Assembly: GCA_015956445.1 (NCBI GenBank)
Contig: WIUZ02000001.1
Coordinates: 2,170,001 to 2,234,000 of the forward strand
Direction: 5' to 3'
From: Thelephora terrestris
Lineage: Eukaryota; Basidiomycota; Agaricomycetes; Thelephorales; Thelephoraceae
DNA length: 64,000 nucleotides
How positions within the stretch are numbered: the first letter of the stretch is position 1; each line of letters begins with the position of its first letter. Under the pieces are notes generated by a model, which saw only the letters and a list, made by a program, of their open reading frames with translations, searched no databases and had not been told where the DNA came from. The position numbers and the translations under genes were made by a program. Below, piece by piece: positions 1-14,063 of the stretch.

Positions 1-732
1 CCTGCACGTCGCAATCTTTTGCCATGGTTAATCCCCGAGTTCCCCGGATGATATAAGCGGGGGTTCAATCTTATTCCCACTCGTTTTCCGACGGATCCAG
101 ATACAGAGTCATGGGGGTCATGCGCGTCATGAGAAGAAGCCCGGTGGGAGATATGGCAAAGGGTGTGCTGCATCCCTTGAGTTCCACGAAGTACTAAGTC
201 AAGTATGCGTGATTGCTCATTGAAAATTCCGGACCATATTCTTCCGGCCGTGTCCCTCATTCGCACCCTGGGTTTTCACCATCAGGCCTTCAGCTTCAGG
301 CCTCAGGCCCCAGGTTTCGGTAGGTCGCTGACATCTGGGGAGATTTACCACAATTACCTCAAGATCGACATCGGATATACACCTTGGCGGCCGACAGAGC
401 TGTCGTGAGGTTAGATGTCTTGAGTCGTACACGTATCACTTCACATGCTAATAAAGATCTGCTCTTCCCTGATCAACGTCAATCGAGAGAAGCATCCCGC
501 TATTCATACGTTTAAACAGATGGCCGAGAACGCCATGCAAAAGAAGCCTTCGAGATCGTGACCGAGATGGCCAAGATGTCCGATTGCAGCCCTGATCATC
601 GAAAATCCCCGTTACCATCGTCAGTATAATATGCCTTGAGATGTGATCAGGGCTTATTACCTCCCTCCCCGCCCTATTTGGATCCCCCCTCCCAGATACC
701 AGTCACTATAGCCACCATCATTTACCATCCCA
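1..732. other. Intergenic, upstream of P450
   Basis: No reading frame here looks like a protein and I recognise no RNA gene. The last ~100 bases before the P450 start are pyrimidine-rich, as is common in fungal promoters. I see no other signal. Confidence 0.5.
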
Positions 733-3386
733 ATGCACATCTCCGAATACCCCGGAATACTGTGGCTTATATTCAGCTTGCCTAGGATTGTCGCACCAGC
801 CTTCCTCGTCTATATTTTCATTTCATCTTCTCTCGGACTCCTCGTAGGCTGGGAGGCCCTCGAACGTTCATGCTCAAGGTCGAAAGTCGCGGTGGCGTCA
901 GCGCTAACATTTCCGATCGCCTTTTTCTGTTCCGTCACCTGGAGAAAGTTGAGGGTCGCGTTTCGGGCGAGGAGCCTGGGTGCGACCACTCCTCCGGTAA
1001 TTGCTGGGAAGCTACCGGGCAGCCTGGACATTGTCTGGGCTGGTGCAAAATCCAGGTTTACTGCCTACCCCGGTGAGCAAATCATAGACCGCGTTACGTC
1101 AGATTCTTGACGGTCTTCGCGTTCTCTACTGACCTGGTGTTTTTCTGCTGGGCCCCTTTCGACCCTCGTTCGCTTCGTTGATGCTTGGTTGCCGACTTGC
1201 TCTCAACGGGGAATAGGCGATCGCGTCGATGTATGGCTGAGAGAAAGTAACCAAACTATGATTTTTCGGATTTTTTTCGAGGACCGGGTGAGTGCATTAA
1301 CGGAACTCGCGGACCGTGTTTAGCCTTTTGAGTTCTTGGCGGGGCATTGTACTGAAGGATTTCTTTCGCCGTTGCGTTGCAGATCTTTACCACCGAACCG
1401 GCTTACGTCAAGGTTTGTCCTACACGCTCACTCCCCTCCGGCGTTGTGGCGGCTGTGAAACTTTTGGTTGCTCAAAATTGCTTTTCTTTGCAGATGATTT
1501 TGGCAACAGACTTCGAGAAGTTCGGAAAAGGTTTGCTCGCATCACCGCTTCCCGATGCAGTGGAATTGAGTGATTTTATAGGGGATAGGTTTCATGGCTT
1601 TATGGGCCCGCTTCTCGGTAATGGCATCTTCAATACAGACGGTGCCCCGTGGAAATTCCATCGTTCAATGTCCCGACCGTTCTTTGCGAAGGAGAAGATC
1701 CAACATTTTCAGATATTTGACCGACATGCGGGCGACGTGATAGGCCAGATCAAAGAAAGACTCAGACAGGGCGTACCCGTCGACATCCAGGTTTGTTCGT
1801 CCTATTCTGCATGTGCAATTGAATAAAAACCCATGGTGAACTTGGTACAGGACGCTGCCTCCAGGTTCTCCTTGGATTGCGCGACCGAATTCTTGTTTGG
1901 CACGGACGTCTGCTCCCTCTCCGCGGGACTGCGATACCCCCCAGGACATCGGTTCAGTGCACAAGCACAATCACATCCATCGAATTTATTTGCGGAAGCG
2001 TTTCGTGGGGCTCAGGAAGCCGTAGCACGGAGGTTCCACTACGGGTCCTTTTGGCCACTCATCGAGTTTTGGCGAAATGAGGTGGACACCAGGATGGGTG
2101 TAATTGGCGAGTTCGTCGATCCAATTATAGCTACGGCTTTGCGGAACAAGAGGGAAGAGAAGGTTGTTGCTGATATCGAGGAAGGAGATACCCTATTGCA
2201 ATACCTTGTCAGGCAGACCAATGGTATGTCGTCAAGATTCAAAGTCTGTACGTGAGGTTGATGGAGCTACAGACCACAAGTTCATCAAGGATGAGACGAT
2301 TAATATCATGATCGCTGGAAGGGACACGGTAGGAACGAACTCCGCACGAGCTACCTGGCAGAGGCTAATGATGCGCCATAGATGGCATCGACTCTGACGT
2401 TTGCCGTCGCAATGCTTGCTGACAATCCCCATGTCTTGCGCAAGCTGCGAGAAGAAATTCTCAGCGTGCTGGGACACGAACAGACGCCCACTTTCGAGCA
2501 TGTGAGGGAGATGAAATACCTAAGGGCGGTGATAAACGGTGGGACCCCTCAAAGTTTTCCATCTGGGCGGGTGTGTGACTGACGCTCCTGATCGCCTAGA
2601 AACCTTGCGACTATACCCACCTGTGTAAGGCGGACGTTTTCTGCCGTCATTGAAAACTGGCTAACCGACGATTCAGGCCATTTAATGTTCGTTGCGCCAC
2701 GGAAGAGATGGTTTGGCCATCTGCCACAGGAGGACAACCTATTTACGTTCCCAAAGGCAGCTCGTAAGTCCTGATTTCCACGGCATCACGATTGACATGT
2801 TTGACCTGGTTCCCAGATGTATCTACTCGGTATTCCTCATGCACAGACGTGAGGATCTCTGGGGTCCCGATGGTTTGGCTTGTTCCTCGTAGACTGCTTT
2901 TCAGGGTATTAATTCCCGTACTTCGCAGCTCTCGTATTCGACCCTGACCGGTTCCTCGACGATCGGTTACGGAAATATCTCCTGCCGAATCCTTTCATAT
3001 TCCTCCCTTTTAATGCTGGACCGAGAATATGCCTCGGACAACAGGCAAGCCCTTTCTGCGTTAGCCAGCGATTTTACTTGTACTAAGGCAATTCCGCAGT
3101 TCGCATACAACGAAGTGTCACTGTTCCTCATCCGGTTATTACAGGCATTCTCTAGCCTCAGTTTTGCTCCTGATGCGGACCCTAACTCATTACCTCCCGC
3201 ATCGTGGGCTGCCGGGGAAGCCAGGAGGCCAATCGAGAGGGTGTGGCTCAAGACACACCTTACGCTGTATGCGAATGTGAGTCTGCCCCCTGAGGCCTAC
3301 AACTTCCTAATACTTACGTTATCCACCAGAACGGGAGCTGGTTCAGGATGAAGGAGGTGGAGAATGACGCTGCGGATGGTCAATAA
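733..3386 (+). CDS. Cytochrome P450, CYP63-like, multi-intron
   Basis: This encodes a haem-thiolate monooxygenase, probably anchored in the ER. The start at 733 gives an N-terminus with hydrophobic stretches ([19 protein letters not shown]). Later exons carry the I-helix motif AGRDT near 2310-2330, the K-helix ExxR motif ETLRLYPPV near 2600, the PERF-region DPDRFLDDR near 2945, and the haem-binding loop [10 protein letters not shown] with its cysteine ligand near 3010-3035. The last exon (3330-3386) ends in a short hydrophilic tail after a GTGAGT/CAG intron. All core P450 motifs are present and I saw no break, so it looks functional. AGRDT and the long N-terminus resemble the CYP63 group expanded in wood-decay basidiomycetes. 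The substrate cannot be read from sequence. About ten short introns are implied, and I did not fix every boundary. Confidence 0.93.
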
Positions 3387-3512
3387 CTTGGCTATGACAG
3401 TCGGTCTCAGGGTGTGGGTTTTGAAGCTGACGGGATAGTATACCGCATACGATATACTGCATTATACGGCGCATCGCATCGTCATTGTGTCCGTAATACA
3501 CTGGGAAAGCGT

Positions 3513-4072
3513 TCACGAGAACCACCCCTTGGGTTTGTGTTCTTCCGGTTCGCTGACTTCTCCGTCCCTCTTTTTCCGAAGGTTCTCGAGAATCTCATTG
3601 ACGCCGTCGATATCACCCACAGCAGCCTTCCCGCCATCCCAATCAACTACAAGAGGCCACTTGAACGAATCGAGGTCGCGCTTCGCTTGGGAAAGGACTT
3701 GGTCGGTAGTGGCAGGAGAACCCCCTGTGACAAAACTCGCCAGGCCGCCGTGCTTTAGATAGGGTTCGATCGTTCGGAGCTGGTCCTTGGTGGGAAGTCC
3801 GGTGATAACCTCAAGGTTGAACTTGAGAGGGCCCTTGGAATGACCCGGGGGATACGAGCTGCTGGTTGCAGAGCGAAGGAGTTGGAGAGCTCGATCAGAA
3901 TTGGCTACCCCCTCACGATGGCTAACGTGTGTGAACAAGGATGCGACGGGGTTCTTGTTATGCTCACAAGATGGATATTTGGGGCTTATGGAGGCAACCT
4001 CGGTTAACACTTGGCCCTGGAGGAATGATAGAGAGGGCCACATACGATCGTCCGTCTGAAGGCTGAAAACAT
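3513..4072 (-). CDS. fmp46: Fmp46-like mitochondrial thioredoxin-fold protein (DUF1687)
   Basis: The product is a putative mitochondrial redox protein of the Fmp46/DUF1687 family. Three exons (4072-4046, a 17-nt micro-exon, and 3921-3513) join in frame to 150 residues. The start MFSAFRRTI leads into the family signature ISIFH and RALQLLRSA. The C-terminal half carries FNLEVITG, FPLVVDWDGG-type residues (KWPLVVDWDGGKAAVGD) and the ending LRKKRDGE. The family has a thioredoxin-like fold but no CxxC, and none is seen here. The length matches the small fungal homologues. The gene lies tail to tail with the P450 (126 bp apart) and is transcribed divergently from the SR-protein kinase. The 17-nt exon is inferred from splice signals and frame. 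Confidence 0.82.
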
Positions 4073-6921
<2,849 letters not shown>

Positions 6922-7996
6922 TCCTCCTTTCGTGAGTCAGACAGTTCTTGTCTTCGTTCGCGGGGTTCCCAGTTTCGCGGGACTCTTCGAAAATTCCTTC
7001 GATACTTCATTTGGCTGTACCCAGACACGGATCATCGCTATATCTACTACATCATCGTGCATTGCATGCACTACTGTACATCCTGGCGCTCATTTGCTCA
7101 GGTGCGATGACGACCCTTAGGCGCGCATGTAAGCGATGGTCCTCTCCTTCCGAATGAGAGAAAGGATGATCGACGTAACTCTTCCGTCTTCCCCACTATG
7201 GAGAACAATGAAGTTTACCAACATCTGACCAGGAATTGCTCGTCGCATTACCAAGGCGTTACGTACCCTCCCCTTGAAAGGCACTTGTCCTCGTCGCCGG
7301 ATTACGTCTGGTGACGACCCCGAGGGGCCCACCAGCCATCCTACACGTGTTCCATCAACGATTTCCACCTGAACGGTCGTTACACACCCTTGGGTCATCG
7401 CCTCGAGGCATTTGCAAAGGCTGTGATAGACCCCGAACTTGATTCGAGATAAATGCATCAAAGGGAGACCATGCCTTTGCCACGCGATCCCTCCTGTGCT
7501 TGGTGGGCCTTCCTGTCCCCGTTGGAAAAATTCCTGTCCCTCCCTGGGATCCCTGTCCTTGAGCCGAAATGGGAGGATATCCGCCGCGCTTCTGGGCTTG
7601 AAATTGATCCTATATCTGGGAAACCTCTACCAACTTTTTGCACCACCTCTTTGCCTTTCTCTGCCCATCCGCTCTCTGTCACCGGATCTCGACCCCCGCA
7701 TCCCCTCAATCAGATCCGGAAGTTGGCGCCCCATTGACTATCCAAACCACTTCAAACTAATCCCCGGCTGTGAGATTTCGTCGCGGTCAATCCCCAAGCT
7801 ACAACGAACGTATAAGAAAATTCTGATCCGCCGCACCCGAACCTCTCCTCATTGAAACTCGTATCGTTTTTACGCAACGGACGGAACACACAATAATACA
7901 CCACACACACGGCCATTTCACATCACGTACTTACCCCAGACCCAGAGTCGCCGGGTTCGTTCATTTTTGCGGCGATATATTGATTTGGGGTAGACC
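6922..7996. other. Intergenic, tandem genes
   Basis: This holds the 3' flank of the SR-protein kinase and the promoter side of the coiled-coil gene. Several reading frames stay open by chance around 7440-7860, but composition and codon patterns do not look coding and I match no family. CA-rich and pyrimidine-rich runs lie just upstream of 7997. Confidence 0.45.
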
Positions 7997-10584
7997 ATGA
8001 CATCGCTGCTTGATTTAGAGCGCCAGAGGTATGTGGTCACGTTCACTCCCACCACCCCGCCGCCTCCTTTACCCATCCCCCTCGTTTCTTTACCCTCTTT
8101 CCCAGCTTATATTTCCTTATAAGTATTTGGATGTGGTGTTAATGGCTCATGGCTATGGACTCTGATTCTAGGACAGACTATTTCGATGGTGCCTTGGGTG
8201 ATGCCGTGGAGCCTTCCTCTTCCCCAAGCGAAGGCAGCCCATCTCCTCTACGGTCACTCGCTGAAGAAGCGGTTGCTGGTCTCGCCGGAAGCCGCGCCTC
8301 CACCCCCTCTCATGCGGCTGGCCGTAACCCAGCGTTCGACGAGCATGACGATTTCCATCATTCCCGGAAGGGACATCGATCCCATGGACGAGATTCCTCG
8401 ACTTCATCATCGAAGAAGTTGAGTTCGTTGCTCATTTTGACCTCGGAACGCCTCGACATGGAAACTAGAAGGGCTAACGAAGCCGAGCGGCGAGCGTCGG
8501 AGGCTATCGCCTTGGCGAGGTCCGCGAACGAAGCCAAGCTTATCGCCCAGAGGGATTGTGCGAGGGCGAACGAGGAATTAAGGTTGTACAAGCTGCAGTA
8601 CGACAATGCCCAACGGGAAATCTTCAAAGCGCAGGAGCTGATCGATCAGATCGAAGCTGAGAGGCAAGAGGCAGAGGCTGCTGCTGCTCGAGCGAGGTCG
8701 ACGGCAAGGAAGTTGAAAGAGCAGAATCTGATTATCGTTGCCAGGGAAGAAGGTAGGCTGGTTGGATACCAAGAGGGTTTGGCTACTGGTAGAAGGATGG
8801 TGTTTGAGGAAAGATCGAGAGCTGGCGATTATACAGACGAGTCGGATTCTGACGGTGAGGTTGTACTCCAGGACCGTCCTTCGAACATACGGCTCCGTTC
8901 ACCCACACCAGGAACTGGTTCCCGACCCTCATCTCGCCCGCCAGCGGCGAGAAAACCGCCTATGAGGTAAGGGATGACGTCCTATTTTGAATGAACTCAT
9001 CTCAATTCCCTCAGGCCTCCAAGTAGGAGCGCCAATCCGAATTTCGAGTCGGTTCCACACCCTTCTACGCTAGCTACGCACGTGAAGCCGCCACAACAGA
9101 CCCAGGTCGGCCCACAGCCACCGCCTATTCACGTTGATGCAACACCACCTCCGAAGAACCGCGCGCGTAGCAAGTCAGATCCGTTGGGGTACCCTCCAGA
9201 CAATTGGATTCCAGTCGCTAACGAAAATTCGTACATCCCAATACCGCCACCTCATCATATGTCCCCATCCCCCAGTTCTGTTACCTTTGAACCTCAAGTT
9301 CCCTCCCCGGTTTCTGTGCCGGTACCTCCACCGCCAGTCCTCAACGAGGAGGCTCCCGCAGAGACACCGACAACGAGCGAGACATCTTCGGAGACTGTCT
9401 CCACGCAATCGGTTCCTCGCTCGAAGGGTTATATATACCACGCTTTAAAAGCCCGTGAGCGCGATGGACAATCTCAGAGGTCGAAAAATCTTGCCCCGAT
9501 GTCACCCGGTTCGACGAGGATGTCTGATTATGGGATCCTTAGCTCACCGCAGGCCGACGGGACAAGGATAAAGATGCCTGTTGAAGCTCAACATTTCGAG
9601 ATCGAGAGGAGTTCAACTCCAGTGAAGGAAAAGTTGAGTAGGAGCTGGAGTTCCAGGAAGAAAAAAGAGGTGACGAGAACTCTTCATCGTCGTTTACCCC
9701 TTACCGCCGCTCATTCGGTATCCTAGTCTTCTCCGCCTGTCATTCCTGCACCGACACCTCCAGTTACGGAGGGCATGATTGCGGCTCCGCGGCCGAGGAA
9801 ACCGGGAAAATCTCCCTTGTCTAGAGTATCACCACCACCTTCTTCGTCGTCCTCTTCGACCGCAACTACCAAACCTTCTTCGTCGAGCACTCCATCTACC
9901 GACAGGACTAGGCTGGATCCCCGGAAGGATTCGAGCTCTGGAGGTGACCCTCGGACCCCTCTTGGTTGGTTGTTCAAGAAGCGGGCGAAGGAATACTCCA
10001 ACGAGAAAGGGAGCACAAGTAGCAACAGTGTGGATATAAATGTCGAGTCTCCGGTGAGGCCTCCGGTTATCGTTGCCCTTTCGATTGACTAACTTAGACG
10101 TTGTCAGTCTGAATCTGGTCGCTCAATATACGACGACAACGTTCCCCCTGAGCAACCTCCTCAGCCCTTCCTCCTCAGCCCAGACTACAGATATACCGCG
10201 ATACCCGCAGAACAGTCCACGTCGACACCAAAAACAACAGGGGGAAATCAGAACCTTCCGCCTCTCTCGGAATTCACGAACCTAATCTCACCTGGGCAAC
10301 CTGGTGGCACGATGGCGGGGTTACCGCCGGGATTCGTGCCGAATCGACCGCCCTCTGACCCGCCGCAACAGGGTGAAGGAGAAGGTGGGCGACCGGCGCC
10401 CAGGCGCTCAGCTAGCACGAGGTCGAAGAGGAAGGACAAGGAACCGGTTTATGAAGCTGCGCCGTTGACGCCTGGCGTTCATTACCCCGCTCCTCTGCCT
10501 GGGGCTGACATCCCGAGATCAAAATCCCGGGCGTCCCGATCCTCAAGGCAAGGGCAGGTCCCTGGCACCTTAGACACGCCTTAA
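7997..10584 (+). CDS. Large coiled-coil, Pro/Ser-rich protein of unknown function
   Basis: I do not recognise this protein. Five exons (7997-8028, 8172-8966, 9015-9669, 9727-10053, 10108-10584) join to 761 residues, and the sum is an exact multiple of three. Exon 1 encodes only ten codons plus two bases (MTSLLDLERQ) before a 143-bp intron. Residues of about 90-220 form a long charged helix rich in Ala, Glu, Arg and Gln (RRANEAERRASEAIALARSA), a clear coiled coil. The rest is low-complexity Pro/Ser/Arg with basic patches (KNRARSKSDP, RSKRKDKEPVY), which suggests a disordered scaffold or cytoskeletal/nuclear protein. The fourth intron is 57 bp, and its only in-frame stop is the TAG of its own acceptor. 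I see no signal peptide and no membrane segment. Confidence 0.8.
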
Positions 10585-11735
10585 CCCTTCCAACTGTAAA
10601 ACACCCGAATACTCGGCTCATTACACATCATGGGATACTTCTTGCATCGGCGCCGACCCCTATACCCCCCACCCATTCAGTTACCCTCCTGTGATCTGCG
10701 TGCTACATACCTATGCTTGTGCTGCATAAAGGCCTAAAACCACCGCCACACGGTCTCAGGGTCCACCCTTTTATGAACAGGGAGCCCTGTTTGCCCATGG
10801 CGGACTGCAAGTTAAGCTTGATTGATTGATGAAAATCTTCATGAAAAAGCTTGCCTCTAAAATTTCCTGTTCTTTTTCTCATCGCACCCCATCTCGGTTC
10901 TTTCGCCTGCTTTTCATCGGACAGTTTTCTCTATTATTTATCCATTCGTTCTACCGTAAAATTGATTGTACAACTAGACACCTCATGGCCCCTTCCTCCT
11001 TTTTATCTTTTCCTTTTTTTTTCGCATGTCGCATGTACCACGCACCCCATCCACGCACCCTCATCCCCTACCCCACCACCCATATGTTGGTTCGCTCTAC
11101 TGTTGTATGCACCCGAAGATAACAAAAAAGGAAAAATATAACTACGCGAGAACAGCCTGATTCAAGCGAACACATCTCAATTCAGGCCGTCGATCGTCCG
11201 ATACCCCGTCCAGTCGGAAAATTTCACCCCACCCTGACTTCACGAATTTACAAGCAGCTATCGTTTTCAATTACATGAGCATTGGGATATCACACGCAAA
11301 TGTCACAAAACACTCGGGGAAAGGACAGGGGAAATGGAAGGGAAGTAGGAGAGAATATAAGTAAAGTATAAGTACTCAGAAGTGACGAAGATCACAAGTT
11401 GCGATAGATAAACGCTTCTTGAAACAATGAAGGGCGCGAAGCAGCTATCGATCACAGGTGGAATAAAAACGCTGAAAGTCGACTGGGGGAATATGGGAGA
11501 TGTCAATAAACAGGTGGCGAAAAAAGTCTGAAGGAGAGCGTTGGACGAGCGGAAGGAGCGACAAGAATTTGGATGTAAAGGCCCTGTGGACAACGGGAAA
11601 CGTCGACCCGTTTATACAATAAGCAGGCGAGCGGTCTCGATAGAGTCAGGGGTAGCAACAACAGGAACGATGGTGGACAGGAGGTCGATGATGACAGAGG
11701 CCGACGCGGCCTCACACGACCACGGTGAGATTGAT
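10585..11735. other. Convergent intergenic region
   Basis: This lies between two genes that end toward each other. It is T-rich at 10860-11030 (several T runs) and A/G-rich at 11270-11530, consistent with 3' UTRs and polyadenylation regions. No gene was recognised. Confidence 0.5.
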
Positions 11736-13369
11736 TTACTCGTTTGCCACCTGGATAGGGAGGTTATAAGCCATAATTTGGAAGGTATTGGCGCACTGGA
11801 TGAACAAACCTTGAGGACTCGTCGTCCGGCTCCGTAATCCTCATCGTCTCTCAGACTCATCCTAGAGTCGTCGTGAGCGAAGACAGGGGCAACACCCTCG
11901 CTGTAATCTGAAACCCCCGAAATGCGATCACCGGGGGAGTAACGCTCGAATGGGTTCGAGATGCCTCTCACGTCCCCATGTTGTTCCATGGCTGGGGGTT
12001 CCCTTCCCGTAGTAATTCCACCGTAAGCGTCGGTCATAGAAACCTCGGATAGGGGGCGCGTCTGGAACTGGTGCTTCTCGGAATCGGATCCTGCTCGGTA
12101 ACGATCCAGGTATGAGTCCGGGACGGGAGGCGGCTGGACGGTCGGATCCTGCGTCAAAGGTTCGGTCGAGTAATGAGAAGACAGGGAGTGGGCTGGGTGG
12201 CTGCTTTGGGTCGACTTGTTTCTCACGACGCCACCAGGGTTTGGATGAGGCATACTACGAGCGACGTCATAACCGCCTCCGGCAAGGGTCTGGTCACCCC
12301 AGTGATCCTGGCCAGGGTTTCTGTAGCGCAAGTTGGCCTGTTGTGGTGGTACGGCCGGGTCCTGAGGTATGGCGTAGGCGTTGAACGGGTCAGGTTGGTC
12401 TTTTCCACTCTTGGAACGATACAGGGCGCCGGCGCCGATTCCGGCAGCGCCTGGACCTCTACCAGCTCCTACAGAGTAATTGTCTGGATCCGGATAGGCA
12501 TTAGCGCTGACATTCGCCATGCCGTATGCTTCCCTTGTCGGAGGGAATTGAACCGGAGCCTGGTAGGTATCAGCGTAGCCGCCATAACCGCCAGTACCAG
12601 CATGAGCCGAGCCGTATCCGTACTCGTCGTCGAATCCCGGGTTGTGTGCAGTGGCAGCGGCTTCCGCAGCAGCAAGCGCAATCTCCTTGTCGAATCTCTC
12701 CGCGCGCCGACGGCGCATTACCGCTGTAATGATAAATATCAGCATCGCAACCCCAACGAGCCCTACCACGGTAAAAGTGCCGGCAACAGCTCCCGTATTT
12801 TGAAAGAACCCTTTGTTGGTGTTGTTGGTATTCACAACTCCGGTGGCAGTCGGAGTCGATCGAATAATAGTGGTGACGACTATGGTGTTACCATTGGAAA
12901 CCGAAAGGAATGTAGAAGGAGATTCCGAAGGAGTGAGGTTGGGATTTAACTGTGGGATTGTGGAGGAGGTCGAGAAAGATGTTGGGGAAGACGAGGGTAA
13001 GCCAGAAGTGGACGAGGTTGGCTGGGCTACCGAGCTCGACGACGGCAGGGGTGTCGAACTTCCCCCGGGGGAACTGCTGGGAGGAGGGGTGCTTGACGGT
13101 GATGGGGTCTGACTGCTGGGAGTGGACGGTGAGGGCGAGCTGCTGAAGAATTGCAAAACGTTAATCTTCGGCCAAGGTAACGCGGGATGTGGGGGCACTT
13201 ACGTGAGAGGTAACGACAGTGATGAAGGGGGAGGGCTAACTGAGGCTTGGATTAGAGACAAGCTATGGGCATCTGCATATTGTACACTCACTCGACATCT
13301 TTGGCTCGTAGGTGGGGGTGACAATGTGGACCTCGGCGAGAGAAAGTGGAAAGCGAAATCACACATCAT
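11736..13369 (-). CDS. Single-pass plasma-membrane protein with Ser/Thr-rich ectodomain
   Basis: This is a likely type I cell-surface protein of the kind found among fungal wall sensors, with no exact family match. The likely start is at 13369 (MMCDFAFHFL), with introns at about 13143-13202 and 11751-11809. The last exon adds only VANE and a stop (11736-11750). The N-terminal ~130 residues are almost entirely Ser, Pro and Thr, so likely heavily O-glycosylated. A membrane helix (AGTFTVVGLVGVAMLIFIITA) is followed by RRRRAER, giving a cytoplasmic C-terminus. The ~350-residue cytoplasmic tail is rich in Gly, Tyr, Pro and Asp. The final RRVLKVANE is spliced. No convincing signal peptide is visible at this start, so an upstream exon is possible. 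Confidence 0.75.
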
Positions 13370-14063
13370 TCGGTCTTTCTCGGTTAACTCCGAGGGTTCT
13401 TCCCACCCTCATTCTCTCAAGAGTCTCAACTGTCGCAACAGCCGAAGCGCATCGATTGATTCGTCCGTTTCACATGCGCGACCTTGTCCCTGGCCTGACT
13501 AGAACGGCGAGCAGGTCTCACAAGGCGAGAGATTTGGGACGAAGAAACATTCCAGGCTTCAAGATCAAAACTAGAGTGATTGGTGACGACGGAGTGGTGA
13601 TCGACGCCTAGCCGAAGGCGAGCGTGAGCGTGAATAATATATGCCCCGAATCACTCTTCTGAATTGTGGAAAGGAGTTAGGAGATTCGTCTATGTACCCA
13701 CAAGCAAATAATTCAAAAGACTCTACATATATCCAGGGAAACAAGTTCTATGTACTAGAAACTCAGCCAGAAGAACTGACTGAAACTACAAGTGCACAAA
13801 TATTGACAAGCAGCGAATGGGATCTGGGTCTGTTACTGCGAGAGTTGGGAGGGAAAAAACAGCTTTTCAAACAGAACACGAAACACAACATTCAAGCCTC
13901 GTAAAATTGGGTGGAAGGGAAGAACACACATCGGGACTGGGACCCAGGACAGCAACAACGCCCTGACCAGCGATTAGGTTTAATTCATAACAATATCTTG
14001 CGCGCATACAGCCCGTAGTTTGTCAAACCTTGATGGTATTTTGAGGATTGATCGCGCCCCAGC
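13370..14063. other. Intergenic, tandem minus-strand genes
   Basis: This is the promoter side of the membrane-protein gene and the 3' flank of the kinase that lies at lower confidence of exact transcript ends. It is A-rich around 13680-13900. I see no gene or repeat. Confidence 0.4.

Noticed and set aside
7439-7855. Long open frames on both strands between the SR-protein kinase and the coiled-coil gene
   Set aside because: No family motif, no supporting splice structure and promoter-like composition. They look like chance openings.
9724-9726. Premature stop in the coiled-coil gene
   Set aside because: The TAG is the acceptor of a 57-bp intron, and splicing restores one frame of exactly 762 codons.
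13137-13198. Start of the Ser/Thr-rich membrane protein at about 13198
   Set aside because: That stretch is an intron (GTAAGT...TTCAG). Splicing joins the upstream exon beginning at 13369 in the correct phase.
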